Of a stretch of DNA of 64,000 nucleotides, positions 1-11,750 are shown piece by piece (the first letter of the stretch is position 1; every line of letters begins with the position of its first letter). Both the position numbers and the translations under genes were made by a program. The notes under the pieces are model-generated. The model was not told the DNA's origin, did no database searches, and saw only the letters and a program-made list of their open reading frames with translations. This stretch comes from Rhyzopertha dominica (Eukaryota; Arthropoda; Insecta; Coleoptera; Bostrichidae), in NCBI GenBank assembly GCA_025024175.1, contig QCXZ01000041.1:13139786-13203785 (forward strand), given 5' to 3'.

Positions 1-1
1 T

Positions 2-278
2 TGTTAAATGTAAGCTTTAGCATCTTGACAACTGGATCAGGTATCGAACACTTTTTATTTGCCAAGAAACACGCTACGAAACATTCAGCATCTTCCGTGC
101 TTTCCACAGCCTTTTTCTAGCAGTATTTTTCCTCACTGCACGCCTTTGCAAGCCGATCGTTCAGCGTAATTCCATTAAATAAGGAAATATCCTTGATACG
201 TCCGCAGTGATTTACAGTGACTCCAGTCCTTTCCAAGCGGTCAATCAGATGTTCATTGTTTAGAAACCGCACAGGTAT
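2..278 (-). other. Open minus-strand segment, possibly a broken exon; unrecognised
   Basis: On the minus strand a frame stays open from 278 to the window edge (about 92 codons) apart from one TAG at 117-119. The translation looks protein-like, with LIDRLERTGVTVNHCGRIKD near the start and STEDAECFVACFLANKKC after the stop. The C-x3-C pair is also seen in odorant-binding proteins, but the other cysteines do not fit that pattern, so I make no assignment. A TATAAATA-like string on the same strand overlaps the start of the frame. It could be a decayed gene, the edge of an exon or a chance open frame. Confidence 0.2.
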
Positions 279-585
279 TTATACGCCCGTTGTGCACGAT
301 GGGTGTACGGTTGCCTGTGGTTGGAGCCCAAATGGCGCCACCAGGAGGTACAAAAAAAGATTGGGGTTGGTTCCGCCGAACAAAAACAGAGATGAGGTAT
401 CTGGGTACGGTCATGGCACCAAAAGTAAATGGATGAACTGTGTCAAGGAAGCATTAGCAATTTTCAGGATGTCACATCCGCTGCTGCATTTGTAAGAGAA
501 ACTTTATCACTTTTACAACAAAAATATTATGGAATGGTCAGAAAATAAAGTAGTAAACACTTGAATTGTTTTACAATGTCCTTTG
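279..585. other. No gene seen
   Basis: This stretch is more GC-rich than its surroundings. A plus-strand frame is open at 217-495, but it has no recognisable domain and overlaps a better-looking minus-strand frame, so I do not call it. Nothing else was recognised. Confidence 0.4.
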
Positions 586-632
586 TTAACTCGACAATCG
601 TTTCAGGTGGTTAGCCTATCATCAGGATTACA
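586..632 (-). ncRNA. Hammerhead-ribozyme-like motif (full core)
   Basis: Read on the minus strand, CTGATGA (625-619) is followed by a short hairpin with stem AGG/CCT (617-615 and 607-605), then GAAA (604-601). Next comes a 2-bp stem III (AC at 601-600 with GT at 595-594, loop GATT) and a C at 593 as the expected cleavage nucleotide. Flanking bases can form a bulged stem I of about five pairs. The three invariant parts (CUGANGA, GAAA, UH) are therefore in the right order and spacing. One extra T between CTGATGA and stem II departs from the textbook fold but recurs at 14886-14923. Known hammerheads of this small type I form sit in Penelope-like and related retroelements; activity here is inference. 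Confidence 0.5.
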
Positions 633-1837
633 GATAATAAGGTATTAAAGTATTGGGTAAGCTTACCTAATATTTTAGTGCATTATAATCAATATTAAGG
701 AGATAAATCACATTATTTATTACAGATAATGTAAGAAACGACGTTTAAAATATTTGGTCTATATGTAGGTACTATTTGCATGCAACGTTCACAAAAATTA
801 AAGCAAAATATGCTATAAAAAGAGCTAAGAACGTAATATTGCCTCAAATTTTCCGTTAATAGGAATAGCAGAAACTAAACCTATTATTTTAGGACCCATC
901 AAGAAATCAAATTCAACGAAAGAAGAAAAACAATTACAAAATTTACTGTTCACTTGCACTGAGCAAAATTACTTCCAGTTAAATGACATATTTGATACCC
1001 AGATTGCTAACATTTTCTCTGTTTAAAGTTAACTTTGAGAAAGAATTAAATAAGTAAAAACAGTTGTTATAACCTATCGACTATAGATAAAATCATTTAC
1101 AAGAGAACAAAACAAAAATTTACCAAAAATATTTTACACAGGCACTATAACTAAAGGTAATTACAAATATATAAACTATTTCAAACCTTCGTCCTACAAA
1201 ATTGACAATACATTAAAAAGATTAATATCCAATCAATTTGATCGATAACAAGGGCTCGAACGACACAAATAATGGAAATGGTTATATTAAAAAAAGTTTA
1301 TGACGTCATATCTTCTTCATAGTAGCAGGCGCTCTGTNTCAATCTTTTCAATATAATAACTGTATAGATATATNACTTATTTTTAAAAACTACATTTTTG
1401 CCTTTTTTTCTCTTTTCAGGAGGCTCTCAACCGCCTTGGTGCAATGAGAATCAATTAGAGCTGAATATATAAATAAGTGTAAGTTACTTAGATTCTCCAT
1501 GCCGACGGTGTGAAACTAATTGTTTTGAATGCTCGATACTTAACAAGTTTAAATCACGTTAATTTCACAAATTATATTGACTCTATCATAGCTAAAGCCA
1601 ATAAGCGTCTGCGTTTGTTTTTACAATAAAATATATTCGTATTTTTTATATTTAACAACTGTATCGTTAAAATGCATGTCTATCCTGCTGTCTGCACCGC
1701 AGCCAACTGCAGATAGATCTATTACGCTGTCATTACAGCTCTTCGGTGTAGTTTAGGTCTAATGTAGACAGCATGGCGTAGAACTGTTTTTGCCTATATA
1801 CCAAAGGCTGTTAGTAGAAAAATATATTGCAATGACA
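633..1837. other. AT-rich DNA, no gene seen
   Basis: AT-rich sequence with two N positions; no open frame, repeat or element end was recognised. Confidence 0.45.
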
Positions 1838-2063
1838 TCTGTCAGCAATGAACTGACACGATGACAAAACCACTTAGTTGCTTTAATTGGTACTACTTAT
1901 TTAAGCAAGTTATCTGTAATCTGACAAGTTGGCATGCAACTGCATACATCAACCCGTCAGCAAAAACTGCCGACGGGGCCTGCCAGGTTGACTTCATTTA
2001 GGAAGTAGTTCTCATAATGGCAGCTAGGTGGCTTTGTCATCGTGTCAGTTCATTGCTGACAGA
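1838..2063. mobile_element. Short foldback/MITE-like element
   Basis: A 31-bp perfect inverted repeat lies at 1838-1868 and 2033-2063, and weaker inverted similarity continues inward for tens of bases on each side. The centre has a second small hairpin (CCCGTCAGC against GCCGACGGG near 1953-1977). There is no coding capacity. No convincing target-site duplication was found, so the superfamily is open. The compact foldback form suggests a MITE or a solo inverted-repeat remnant. Confidence 0.6.
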
Positions 2064-2329
2064 GGGCATGACCATCTAAATTTCGACTAACATTCTTACA
2101 TAAACTTTTAAAGTACTACTTAATGCTTTAAAAATTTACTTTTTGTACTGTTTGTCATTACAGTCGCGTTATTCTTAGTTACTTCTGCATCACAAAAGAC
2201 CCTTGAAATAGTTAGGATTGAAAAATCTAAATAACGCTAAAATTAATATTTAAAAATTGTTCTTTAATATATAACTTGATACAGAAATTGTTATTTGTCG
2301 GCAAAATTCCTAATTGGGGTTATACTTAC

Positions 2330-2545
2330 AAACGTATTTCGTACTGTGTACTGTTTAACAACGTTAGCCGTCTCTGCGTACCAACATTTATTTTTTCTTA
2401 GGCAAGCGATAGTCTGTTCCGCACCCAAAACATTGAGACTCCGTGAAAGGTTTTGGAGCGTTTGCTCCATCTCAGCGGTGCCATTATTCTTGTGCAGTAT
2501 CCGCAGAATTTGTTTGTCACGATCCTCTACAGAACGGTCTGTTAC
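2330..2545 (-). CDS. Candidate internal exon of an unrecognised host gene
   Basis: The minus strand carries an uninterrupted frame of mixed, protein-like composition, read as DRSVEDRDKQILRILHK, then TAEMEQTLQNLSRSLNVLG, then KNKCWYAETANVVKQYTVR. It runs straight into a strong splice donor, GTAAGTAT, with GT at 2329-2328; the last codon is complete (phase 0). Possible acceptors are the AG ending at 2546 (after a weak pyrimidine tract) or the one at 2539. The frame stays open further upstream to about 2618, so the 5' edge is uncertain. It lacks an early ATG, as expected for an internal exon. The segment is charged and probably helical, with no transposon motif I recognise. The partner exons were not found; 2-278 lies downstream on the same strand but a link is only a guess. 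Confidence 0.45.
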
Positions 2546-3650
2546 CTTGCAACGTGAATGAATAAGATATCGTAATAGGAATTCAAGAATGAGTGTTGGT
2601 ATATTTGTCGAAAATCGTTAATTTGTTACAAGGAGAAAAAAGTTTGGTAACCGAAAAACCTTTTGTGGAAGAAAACAGGTGGGAGTGGGTTTTGGGCTTG
2701 AAATGTAAATAATCTCTTTTCCTTTTATTATGAACAAAAGGTGTTAAGTAATATATAGTTTATTTGTTAGACCTCGCCTTCCTGTCATATTTCTGTGATA
2801 ATATTTGGAATTTGATCTACTTTACGTTGCCAATGGACTAATTATGAAAGCGAAAACAATTTATTGACGAAGCATTCTAATAACTTCTTTTGTTAAGGAT
2901 ACATTATGATTATCCTTTTAAGCCTTTTGTCTTTTATTGTCACCAATTCTTGAGTACAGAATATCATGTTCCGTGCTACCGACGGATACGTATGCTAGCA
3001 AAGGAGATAAGTGTACAATACACTCGTTTAATAAAACTCTTTTTACCATTCCATGGCACCTACGAATACTTAATATATCTGTAATTAGTTCTAATTTTGG
3101 AAAAGTATAACATATTTTTCAGCGTTTTTACCGCTGTATTTAGTATACTTATTACAGAAAGCTTGTTTCATCTTTGAAAGGTAATATCTTTTTACCTGAC
3201 CTCTAAACTGTACATGAATTCAAAGTACGGTTTAGGCCTAGCTCTAGAAAACTGCCAAATTACCTGTCAAGCTATTTAAAGGAAGTTTAACAGTATTTAG
3301 ACGTACTATCCCTCGTGACAAGTATTGCATGAAAAGATTTCTTGCAGGCCTTCTCCTTCGAGGGGTCAAGAGCTATTCTTGAAATCCGCTATCCAGGAAA
3401 GTTTGTCTTCAAATTGTTGCATTCCGTTAGCCTTTCCTGCTACCTTATTTGGCATCTTCATATGTGTAACTTCATCAATATTTAAGACCCTAACTTGACT
3501 TTCGTTTAGAGGTTTCATCCAGTTTTTAAATTGCTAATTTCTGAATTCTCCAATACCTCTTGTTTATACGTTTCAACATTGAATATATAGCGAATGGATG
3601 TGTTCTATTATAGGTGGCTCGTTCAAATTCAAAAGTAAATGCTAAAGATA
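2546..3650. other. AT-rich DNA, no gene seen
   Basis: No coding frame or element was recognised. The frame of the exon at 2330-2545 extends into the first 70 bases, so the exon may be longer than called. The 64-codon plus-strand frame at 2890-3084 has no protein features. Confidence 0.4.
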
Positions 3651-4009
3651 CAGGGCGTTTCAGCAAATAGCGCACAATTATTTAAATATTTCAATTTCAT
3701 GCCTTAAAAAACCTTTGAATAACAAATTAGATCAAATATTTCGGTACTTATTTAGAAGTTATTAAGAAATCTGAATTGTAACATCCAGTATCACTGTTTG
3801 CATCAACTTTAGAAATTTCAAATTTACTTGAAAGGTTTATTCCCGTCCAAGAAACATGTGCCAAGCTTTATTTTTTGGCATAGTACAATATACCGACAAT
3901 TATTATTTATTACTCAACATACATGTTATAACTGACACAACAATTAGAAAATCTCCTAAAGTAACTGCAGACATGTGTCCTCTTCGACTAAACGTGGAAA
4001 TACACCCTG
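3651..4009. mobile_element. Possible TA-flanked MITE
   Basis: The segment starts CAGGGCGTTTC right after a TA (3649-3650) and ends so that its reverse complement reads CAGGGTGTATTTCC, followed by TA (4010-4011). CAGGG-type ends and TA duplications are typical of mariner-like elements; here the inverted repeats are short and imperfect. It has no coding capacity and could be a chance pairing. Confidence 0.35.
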
Positions 4010-6529
4010 TATATGAAGTACTTTATATAAGTGAAATTACATGAAAAGCCAGTCATATAGAATGTTTCATTTAAGATTTTAAAAATTGAGAAATGCCTTT
4101 TCTTTTGTCTTATTTAAATTTAGTTTTGGGAAATACCGACATTATTAATGAAGTGCACATTGGAGCCTAATCTTTTTTTTAATCAATATTTTTTTATTCA
4201 TCAGCTTTTTAAAGGGTTGGCTCAAATCCAACATTTTTATATGAAGCCAAAGAACTTTAGCTGAAAGACCCGGTACATAAAAAATAGTTATGCATACTCG
4301 TATATCTACATATATGAACTGGTTGTGTTGTTAAACAAAATTTCTAATATTTAAACAGTTTGTATAATGCTAAAACGAGAGGCACATTTCTAAAGAGTCC
4401 AATACAATTTACATATTAGGTACAATAATAAAGCAAAAAAATTATAGTAGTCATATATAATTATATAACCACACTGTGAAATTTTATAGTGAGATGTTTA
4501 TGTAATTTTTTACAACGCATACCTATGAACACGGAAATAAGATCCTGCACTCCCTACGACTTCAACATATCTTCCATTGTACAAACCAGAGCACCAACAC
4601 TATCATCTATTTTTATTTTAATGATATGTTATAGGAGGTCAGGGGCCAGGAGACAGCCAAACGAAACGCAATAATTCTTTAGCTTCACCACCAAACAACT
4701 TGTATTGTTGTAAATAGTAAAATTTTACTCGTGGGAAGTAACCTACTGTTTATTTGCAAAAATTAAGAAATTTAGCATTCATACTAAATGACTGATATAC
4801 TAACAGTATCTATATAACAAAACCTTTTATTAGAAAAATTCCCGATCAAAATAAATGTTAGTCACTGTTAATTACATGAGCAAACTCTTAAAGATTATTA
4901 TGTGTTCTCACAGCTAACACTTTTGAACGACAGCTTTTAGACGTAAACATTTTTTAACTTTTATTTAAACATATTACTTAGAAATAGCAAATGTTCTGCC
5001 AATAAAATACTTTGTTTGTTCATTTCCCTGAGTGTATGTTGTTTTTTAACGGAGACTCTGCTACCTCGACTAGCTGATTTTCAACATTACTTGTTTCCCA
5101 CATTGTTAGCAATTAAACCCAGTAATGAGTGAGACATATTACTTAATCGTTCGCTACAATACAAATTGCGAGGCTGGATAGTAAGCATTCTGACGTGCAT
5201 TGCACAAAATCACTGGTAATAATAAATATCCCACTGAAATTTCCATGTTCTTTCTGCTCTAATAAATCAACCCAACACTAATCTGTAACGGTTTCAATAG
5301 CGCATAGAAAAACACAATGCGACCGCTCGTACAACTATAATCGAGTTTACGGCCCACGTAAATTGACTTAATCATTAGCAGCTTCCCTCGTGGAAGGCGT
5401 TTTCGGGATGAGAAGAAGAAGTCGCTCTGGATATGTTACCCGAGCTGCAACCAAAGGCCGTTATCGCAACAGCTCTACGAATTAATACCGCAGTGCACGA
5501 GTAATTTATAATTCTATTGCCCCATAATTGCAGTCAAGTGTATCTGATACGCAAAGAACGGAAAAAGTATAAAATGTGACGTTTTCTCAATAGGTTACCT
5601 GCGTTTTTAATTAATACGACATTCTTAGAGTCGTGTAGAAACAGCTTACTAATTCCATTATTAAATTCTTAAGTTGTAACTTCTACAAAGACAACGGAGC
5701 TTCTATACCCTTCTTACTTCAGATTTCACAACATCTTAACTCTGAATGTTTGTAAAACGCTTATCTGCGACATTTATATTATGTAGTTCAAATTCGAATC
5801 ACTCAAAAGGATAACGATTGACCTATTCAGATACCACCAAAAAACATAAACAAAAGCTCGAATCCCATTCGCAAACCATCCGAAAATAAAAAAGAGATAT
5901 ATGGTTGGTTATCTAACAGACGTTTGCTGTTCTACAATTACGATCAAAACAACTCATCGACAATGGCAATCAAACAACAGCACGTTAATGTAGCTTTATC
6001 TAAGTCTCAAGTCCCCTAAAAAGTGTTTATTGCATATCGTGATAACCCAAGTATCCTTCCCAATGTTAGATACATTCAATACATTGTTGTTCCTGCCAAA
6101 GCAGAATTTGCACCAAGTGGTCTGATAAACATATTTCTGGAGTTCGTCGATTTTAGCACAAAAATAGATACACAAATAATAAGCAATTTGCACTGTAAAT
6201 ATTTATACCATATCTCACTGACTTTTAATTTTTCAAAGTTAAACTCGTTAAAATGAACTAAATGACCTCTGTTACCTTTGGAAAACCTATTATAAATAAT
6301 ATTACCGTGCTACGTCTCTTACAACAAATTGAAGCTGCTAATGTGGTTAAACATTACTTTTGCTGCTTTCATTTCATTTAATTAAGTGAAGATTTTAGCT
6401 TTTCTCCATCATTGTTGAAATAGAGGTTACTGAGATATAAACATTTATATAGACAATAAGCCGCCATAAAAGACAACAAAGTCAAAAGACAACGTAGTAA
6501 AGCAACAAACTAATCTAAGTTAATCGGTT
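4010..6529. other. Long AT-rich stretch, no gene seen
   Basis: No element ends or domains were recognised. The small moderately CpG-rich patch at about 5280-5540 could be a regulatory or conserved segment, but I see no signal that decides it. Confidence 0.4.
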
Positions 6530-6690
6530 TTGAAGGTGCATTCATTGTGAAACATTCTAAATTAATTAGTTAGCTTGAAAGCAACCTGATTGTTTGAATA
6601 CGCTTTGTTTTGCGAGTTTTATCTGATAGCTCTGACGATCGTTTTGACCAAATAACGGTCATATACAAAGAACATTCTAACTATATGGTT
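6530..6690 (+). repeat. Dispersed repeat family 1, copy C
   Basis: This copy shares with the reverse complement of 23757-23935 a run including GTGCATTCATTGTGAAACAT and, further on, ATCGTTTTG-GACC...AACGG. It shares with the reverse complement of 11545-11750 the string AGCTCTGA-GATCG-TT-GACC. The copies are clearly homologous but diverged. There is no coding capacity; the class is unknown, perhaps the tail of a retroelement. Confidence 0.6.
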
Positions 6691-7638
6691 TTGTTGTTTC
6701 CAAGCTACCTAATTAATAAACTAATCATTATTTGTGACAATCCTGAGCATTCCAATATTTTATCATGTGCTTATAAGTGGTTCCAAATAGACCAACCACT
6801 ACTTAGGTATGTAGAGTCCAGAATCCAGAAGCTGTAATAAAAATAGGAGTTTTTAGATGAAAATCATATTTCACAACTGATAGAATAACGATTCACTGGT
6901 TCCGAACGATATTAATATTACCACAAAGCTTTATCGTCAACGTATGCTTCTTTGGAATTGTAACAAAGACATCGAGCAATGATGAACCAGCGAGCTAGTC
7001 ATCACTCAGCGATAAAGATATGCCTTAACACAGGGAACGAAATACGTTATTTCCCAAAACTTACAAACTCCTTTGGACTGAATGTCAACTTTGATGGTCT
7101 TAACTATATAGGTATTCTGAAGAAAATAATAACGGTTAAAAAACTACAGCTTATTCTCATAAAGAGCCTTTCATTTACTATATATGTACCAAAGGAGACA
7201 GATATTTAAATTAATTCCAGTTAAAATCTTGAAACGACAAATGCTGCATTGCATGCTTTGTCCGCTACTTCTTTGTGACCTTCTATAAATAACTGGTCCA
7301 CTGGGTTTGCTGCATAACCTGTGTCAATATAACTCATCTGATCAACCCTTTTTACATGAAAATTATCATTCGGTTTTGCTGTTCCACGTATATACTATTT
7401 TATAAACTGATGGAAAAAAACATGTGGAATAACGTTTTACTATAAACAAAATATCTGCTGCAAGCTTTTGCCATTTTCCCCTGGTTTCATGTTTTTCCAC
7501 TATCACTAAAATACAATACCCTGCAACGAGGCTAGTGCGTGACGTAGAAAACGAAAATGGGATTAGCAATTTTCGGCAATAANATCACAAGATAGTGAGA
7601 ATAAATTGAAAATAATTTGATAGAAACTCGACAACGCG
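6691..7638. other. No gene seen
   Basis: AT-rich sequence. The short frames at 6979-7209 (plus) and 7366-7569 (minus) show no domain or coding character. Confidence 0.4.
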
Positions 7639-7674
7639 TTGCCCTCGGCTCGAGTGNCTGTTGCCGAAGGGCAA
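7639..7674. repeat. GC-rich hairpin
   Basis: TTGCCCTCGGC at 7639-7649 faces GCCGAAGGGCAA at 7663-7674: an 11-pair stem with a one-base bulge and a 13-base loop that holds one N. It stands out in AT-rich DNA and may be the end of an unidentified element. Confidence 0.5.
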
Positions 7675-8249
7675 TATATGCATTGGAGAATGGGGTATAA
7701 GACAACTATTGAAACTGAACAAGACAATCACTTTCAATGTTTCTATTTTGCTCTACTATCCTAATACAACCATCAGTTATTTAAAAAAATTACATACGAA
7801 TAGTTTATAACAATTACAAATCTGAAGGGTCCGTTCGTCCTGGTTTCAATGACTTGCCGAATTCGCGCTTCTTTTCAGCCAATCGTATTCAGTCTGTTGC
7901 ACACTTGGCATCATTGTATGTCCTTGCCAAGTTTATTTACATGATTATATTTTTTAATCATATTTTTTTAACCTAAACTAATGGGTACTTTAGAGTTGTC
8001 GAAAACTGGGTGTATTAAAACCATTTCTCAGTTTGTAGGCAAAATATCATCAGGAAGCATAAAGACTGATTCAAGCAGCTTACCGCGTATTGATCACAAC
8101 ATCAAATAACAAATAGCAAAATCTGCGAGTACTATACATAACCAAACACAAACACGTGCTCTTTCGTCTTTCACTGTCATGCTGTCATTTGTCATTGGTT
8201 ACGAGCATGTCCGTCAGCTGATTGCCTTTCTCTGTTGTCAAACGTTCGA

Positions 8250-8282
8250 CCAGTACATACGTCATGATGACGTATGTACTGG
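8250..8282. repeat. Perfect 33-bp palindrome
   Basis: Sixteen-base arms (CCAGTACATACGTCAT and its exact complement) meet around a single G. Outer bases AAACG and CGTTT extend the symmetry imperfectly. It could form a cruciform, be a binding site (two TACGTCA half-sites face each other), or be two fused transposon ends. Confidence 0.7.
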
Positions 8283-9541
8283 CCGCGTTTAAAAAGGGGC
8301 GTTGTCTCCCGCCAATTTACAATAATTTTTTTAGGGCATTAAAACTCCACAGATGAAAGAAATATTTTGGAATTAGCATTAGCATACCTTTAGCTTCACA
8401 AAACATATTTTTCCAGAAAAGTGTCTTATACCCCATTGCTGGAGAATTATTTTCAAATTTAACGAACTCTCGAGTGTTATTCGAAGGATTAATATTGAAA
8501 CACTGTTTCAATATTATAACTTTGCTCACCTTAGTGTTTTACATATATCTTTCATTGATGTTTTTATCGAGTGAAGACGTATTAAATCTTGTACCACTCA
8601 TTTTTAGTAAAGTTTGATGACAGACGTCAAGCCAACAATTTTTGTTGCTACGCAAAACCTAANTTATATTATTCCAGCGAGAATTTGCTCTTGCTAAAAT
8701 TTCCACTATAATTGTGCTTTGATTCGTTCAAAATGGCAAAATCGACCCAAATTGAATTTTTTGATTGGTTTTTAGAAACGTCAAAAAATAATGGACGATA
8801 TGGAATAAAATGACCTATGTCGTTTCACTTAATAAGCTAAAAAGCGAGTGTTACAGTTTTGATATTTTAAAAATAAATAATTTTATGTTTCTAGCACGGA
8901 TTACTTATTACATCGTATGGGCATCTACCTCACATGCCCAGCCTCGTCGCGAGGGGTTGCTTTCTAGCCTCTCTTTGGGATGCAAATTTTATAATAAAAT
9001 AATTTGAAATCTATTTCAATTTTTTCCGTTTCCCTTGCGTCAGTATGTTTCTACCATCAGTAGGAGTACATTTGACACAAAATTAATATTTCGTGGACAG
9101 GCCTATTGCTGTGAACATTTTTTTGCTGTCCATTAGAGTTCTTTTAGGCTTTCTTTTACATTGTTTTTTAATAACATTTTGGTCCCCAATCTACACTGCT
9201 CCTACAGCATACGCGCATTAAATATGTGAAATAATTCCATAAAAAATAGTGGTAAGTTTTGAAGAGAAACTCTCTGGAGGTTATTTTTTGATACGCATTC
9301 AGTTGTTTTTGAGAGATAACGCTATCGCGTGATTTTTTTTAAGACAATCCCCACTTTTTTCAGTAGCAATTGATAGATCTAGTTTTTACCGAGCTCTTTC
9401 ACGTTTTGTTTAGAAATTGTAATTAAAAAGTAATAAATAATATAAAGTATTTTTCTGTTTCCTTCTACCAGTAAAACAATAAAGGGTTATGATAAATGAC
9501 GAGATATACTTACAAGGTTGTAGTTATTGAGCAACCGTCCA
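8283..9541. other. No gene seen
   Basis: AT-rich sequence with one N. The minus frame at 8317-8529 has no recognisable protein features. No element ends were identified. Confidence 0.4.
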
Positions 9542-10018
9542 GAAAAGGTCAATGTTTGGAAATGGATTATAGGTGATCAAGTATTAGAAACAATATTCTT
9601 TGAATAAAACCTCAACAGATCGCAATATTTGGACTTCTTGCAGGAGGAACTTGTTCTCAATTGGACTATTCTGTTTCTTCGTCCTGTGACCTTCCGAAGA
9701 GAAACATTTGGTTTCAATAGTATTTCCACGCAGATCTATTGATATATCTCTAAATGCCCACTCCAGACCTCACTCCACTGAACTATTTTTAATATGGTTA
9801 AAAAGTAAAGTTTGTCACACAAAACAAGCAAGTGTTGAGGAATTGAAAGGACTAATAAGAGCTTTGGCTAATTTATCCTGAAGTAATTGAAATTGTCAAA
9901 ATAAGTTCAAGGTGCATAAAACAAGGTTGCCATTTACAAAAATAATCGATTAGCTCATATCTCAAATTTGTAACACATTGTATTAAGCATTAAGTAGCGA
10001 AAGCTAGACTTCGCCCTG
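9542..10018 (+). pseudogene. Mariner-like transposase remnant (3' part)
   Basis: In pieces of different frames the plus strand reads EKVNVWKWIIGDQV, then NLNRSQYLDFLQEELV, and near 9750-9880 text like SRPHSTELFLIWLKSKV followed by SVEELKGLIRALANL. These match in order the part of mariner/Tc1-type transposases that follows the first catalytic Asp: KVNVW-GIIGD, NLN--YL-FL, the SPDLTPLDFFLW block that carries the last catalytic Asp, and the helix after it. The QDG block is not recognisable and frameshifts and stops are frequent. The remnant ends at a CCCTG at 10014-10018 that may be the right terminus, since related elements begin CAGGG. It belongs to the same family as 49741-51639 but is far more decayed. 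Confidence 0.6.
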
Positions 10019-10374
10019 TGTATGCTCCTGCAATAATAAAGACATTATTATTGTGTACATTATTAAGCCAAAAAGACCTATGTACACTTGGCCCAAGTTA
10101 AAATGGAACGAGCAAATTACAGTTAGGGCCTTACCGACTCTTTTTTCTTAAAATAAAATCCCTGTCGTTAGAGGGCGCTACCACAGATGTGTTATTACGT
10201 CGAGACCCTCAAGAGCGAAGAGCTGTCCGGTACTTGTGTGGCCCATCTGTCACAAATTTTATGGGTACAAAGCAAATAAACCCTTGCAATTAGAATTTAT
10301 TGCTTTTCTCCTTAGCGGATACATTTCTGGATACTATTTCTTACACTAGAGCCTGAGTGTTACTGCATGGCAAA

Positions 10375-11108
10375 GTGAATTACTTCCACATCCAACGGAT
10401 GGGAAGTATTGCATCGCGAAAAAAAAATTTCAAAAAATGTTTATTTGCTCATTCGCTTTAAAATGGTCGAAAACGCAAAAAAACAAAATTTGAGCAAAAT
10501 TTCTTGTTTGTGTCTGTGGTTTTGTTTGTGGACATAATAACTTTCGAAAGACTTAATATATGAACTTGAAATTTGGCAAACGTATAAATCTCAATTACCC
10601 AAAGCGACCTATTGTTTGTGGGATAAGTAGGGTATCGGGAAGGGGGCAAAATTGGGGGGTAACTACCCTTTTTGCAAATTTTTATTTTTTTTTTCGTTTT
10701 AGTGTGTGATTATTAGTATAACTGCGAGTATTATTAGTTCCTATAAATTTTCGGTACAGCAAACTGTTTAGAAGATATTAGAAAACGGTTATATCTCCGA
10801 ATATATTTAATATATTAAAAAAATGACCATACCATGAGATAGGAAATAAAATTTCTCACAAAAAGTGTTTAAGAAAATTTATCCAAAATTTTGACATTTT
10901 TCGAAATATTTCAAAAAAACCTATTTTGGACCCTGCTCGTACGATTTTTTTTAAATTTTGGTATTATATAGATAATCAAATTTCTGATCAGAAAGCACTT
11001 CTGTAAATTTTTTGTTAAGTTAATAATTTCCGAGTTATTTGTAAAAAACCGATTTTAAAAATTTATATATTTTTGCTAATATCACCAGGACTGTTTGTAT
11101 ACACGTAT
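10375..11108 (-). repeat. Dispersed repeat family 2, copy A
   Basis: This is a diverged inverted copy of 17440-18290. Shared blocks include TTCCACATCCAACGG, GGTCGAAAACGCAAAAAA, the conserved AAAGCGACCTATTGTTTGTG, GAAAATTTATAGGAACTA-type and TCTGATCAGAAAG strings, in the same order over about 730 bp. It keeps no transposase or RT motif. Taken with copy B it looks like a non-autonomous DNA element, class unknown. Confidence 0.7.
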
Positions 11109-11544
11109 ATAGCGAATGCATTAGGATTATAGGATGCGCATAGGCTTTTATTTTTCTCTTTTCTACTGCCAGCAATGGCTTAAGAAGCTTATTAAGAGGA
11201 TCGAAGCAATATTTCTACAGTTTTATTCAGCAAATTGGAACAGAATATACGAATAATTGTAACATCGTTGAAAATTAATCGTTATGCGCTGTTTCATAGG
11301 TGCTTAAGAAGACATGTATAGGGCCAGACGTTGCTCGTCTCTGGATGGAGGATTATTTGGAAATACTTGCATGGGAAATAGAAACATATATCTGGCAATC
11401 ACAGTGTATGAGTCATATTGTCACACGCATTAAGGATTTGTTGTATTTCACTAAAAGTCATATTATTCCACTTATTAATTGGATTCTGTACATATAACAC
11501 AATAGCTCTGTCACAAATATTTGATACTTTACATACCCCGTAAA
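11109..11544. other. No gene seen
   Basis: The 65-codon plus frame at 11300-11497 shows no domain, and I treat it as chance. Nothing else was recognised. Confidence 0.4.
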
Positions 11545-11750
11545 AATAAGAGACGTGGGTAAAATTCTACACATCTAAGTTCAGTATAGTTTTGACGCTG
11601 TTTGAAAATTACCGTTAGGTCGAAGCGATCTTCAGAGCTACCTAATAAAAAGAGTGAAACTAAACACAATGAAACAATCGACTTGTTTACAACCTATTTA
11701 AATGATTCAAAATGGTTCCCAACAAGTGCACATTTTAAAGCATTCGACAT
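11545..11750 (-). repeat. Dispersed repeat family 1, copy A
   Basis: On the plus strand it shares AGTATAGTTTTGACGCTGTT and GAAAATTACCGTTA with copy B (23757-23935), then AATCGACTTGTTT-CAA, TTAAATGATTC and CAACAAGTGCA in the same order. It is diverged and non-coding. Confidence 0.6.

Noticed and set aside
5379..5485. Open plus-strand stretch after a CATTAG acceptor-like site (SRSGYVTRAATKGRYRNSST)
   Set aside because: Only 35 codons, no homology recognised and no second signal; chance is likely.
7691..8445. Inverted pair AATGGGGTATAAGACA near 7691 and 8428
   Set aside because: Only about 18 bp match, with no target duplication and no further similarity; probably chance or two unrelated fragments.
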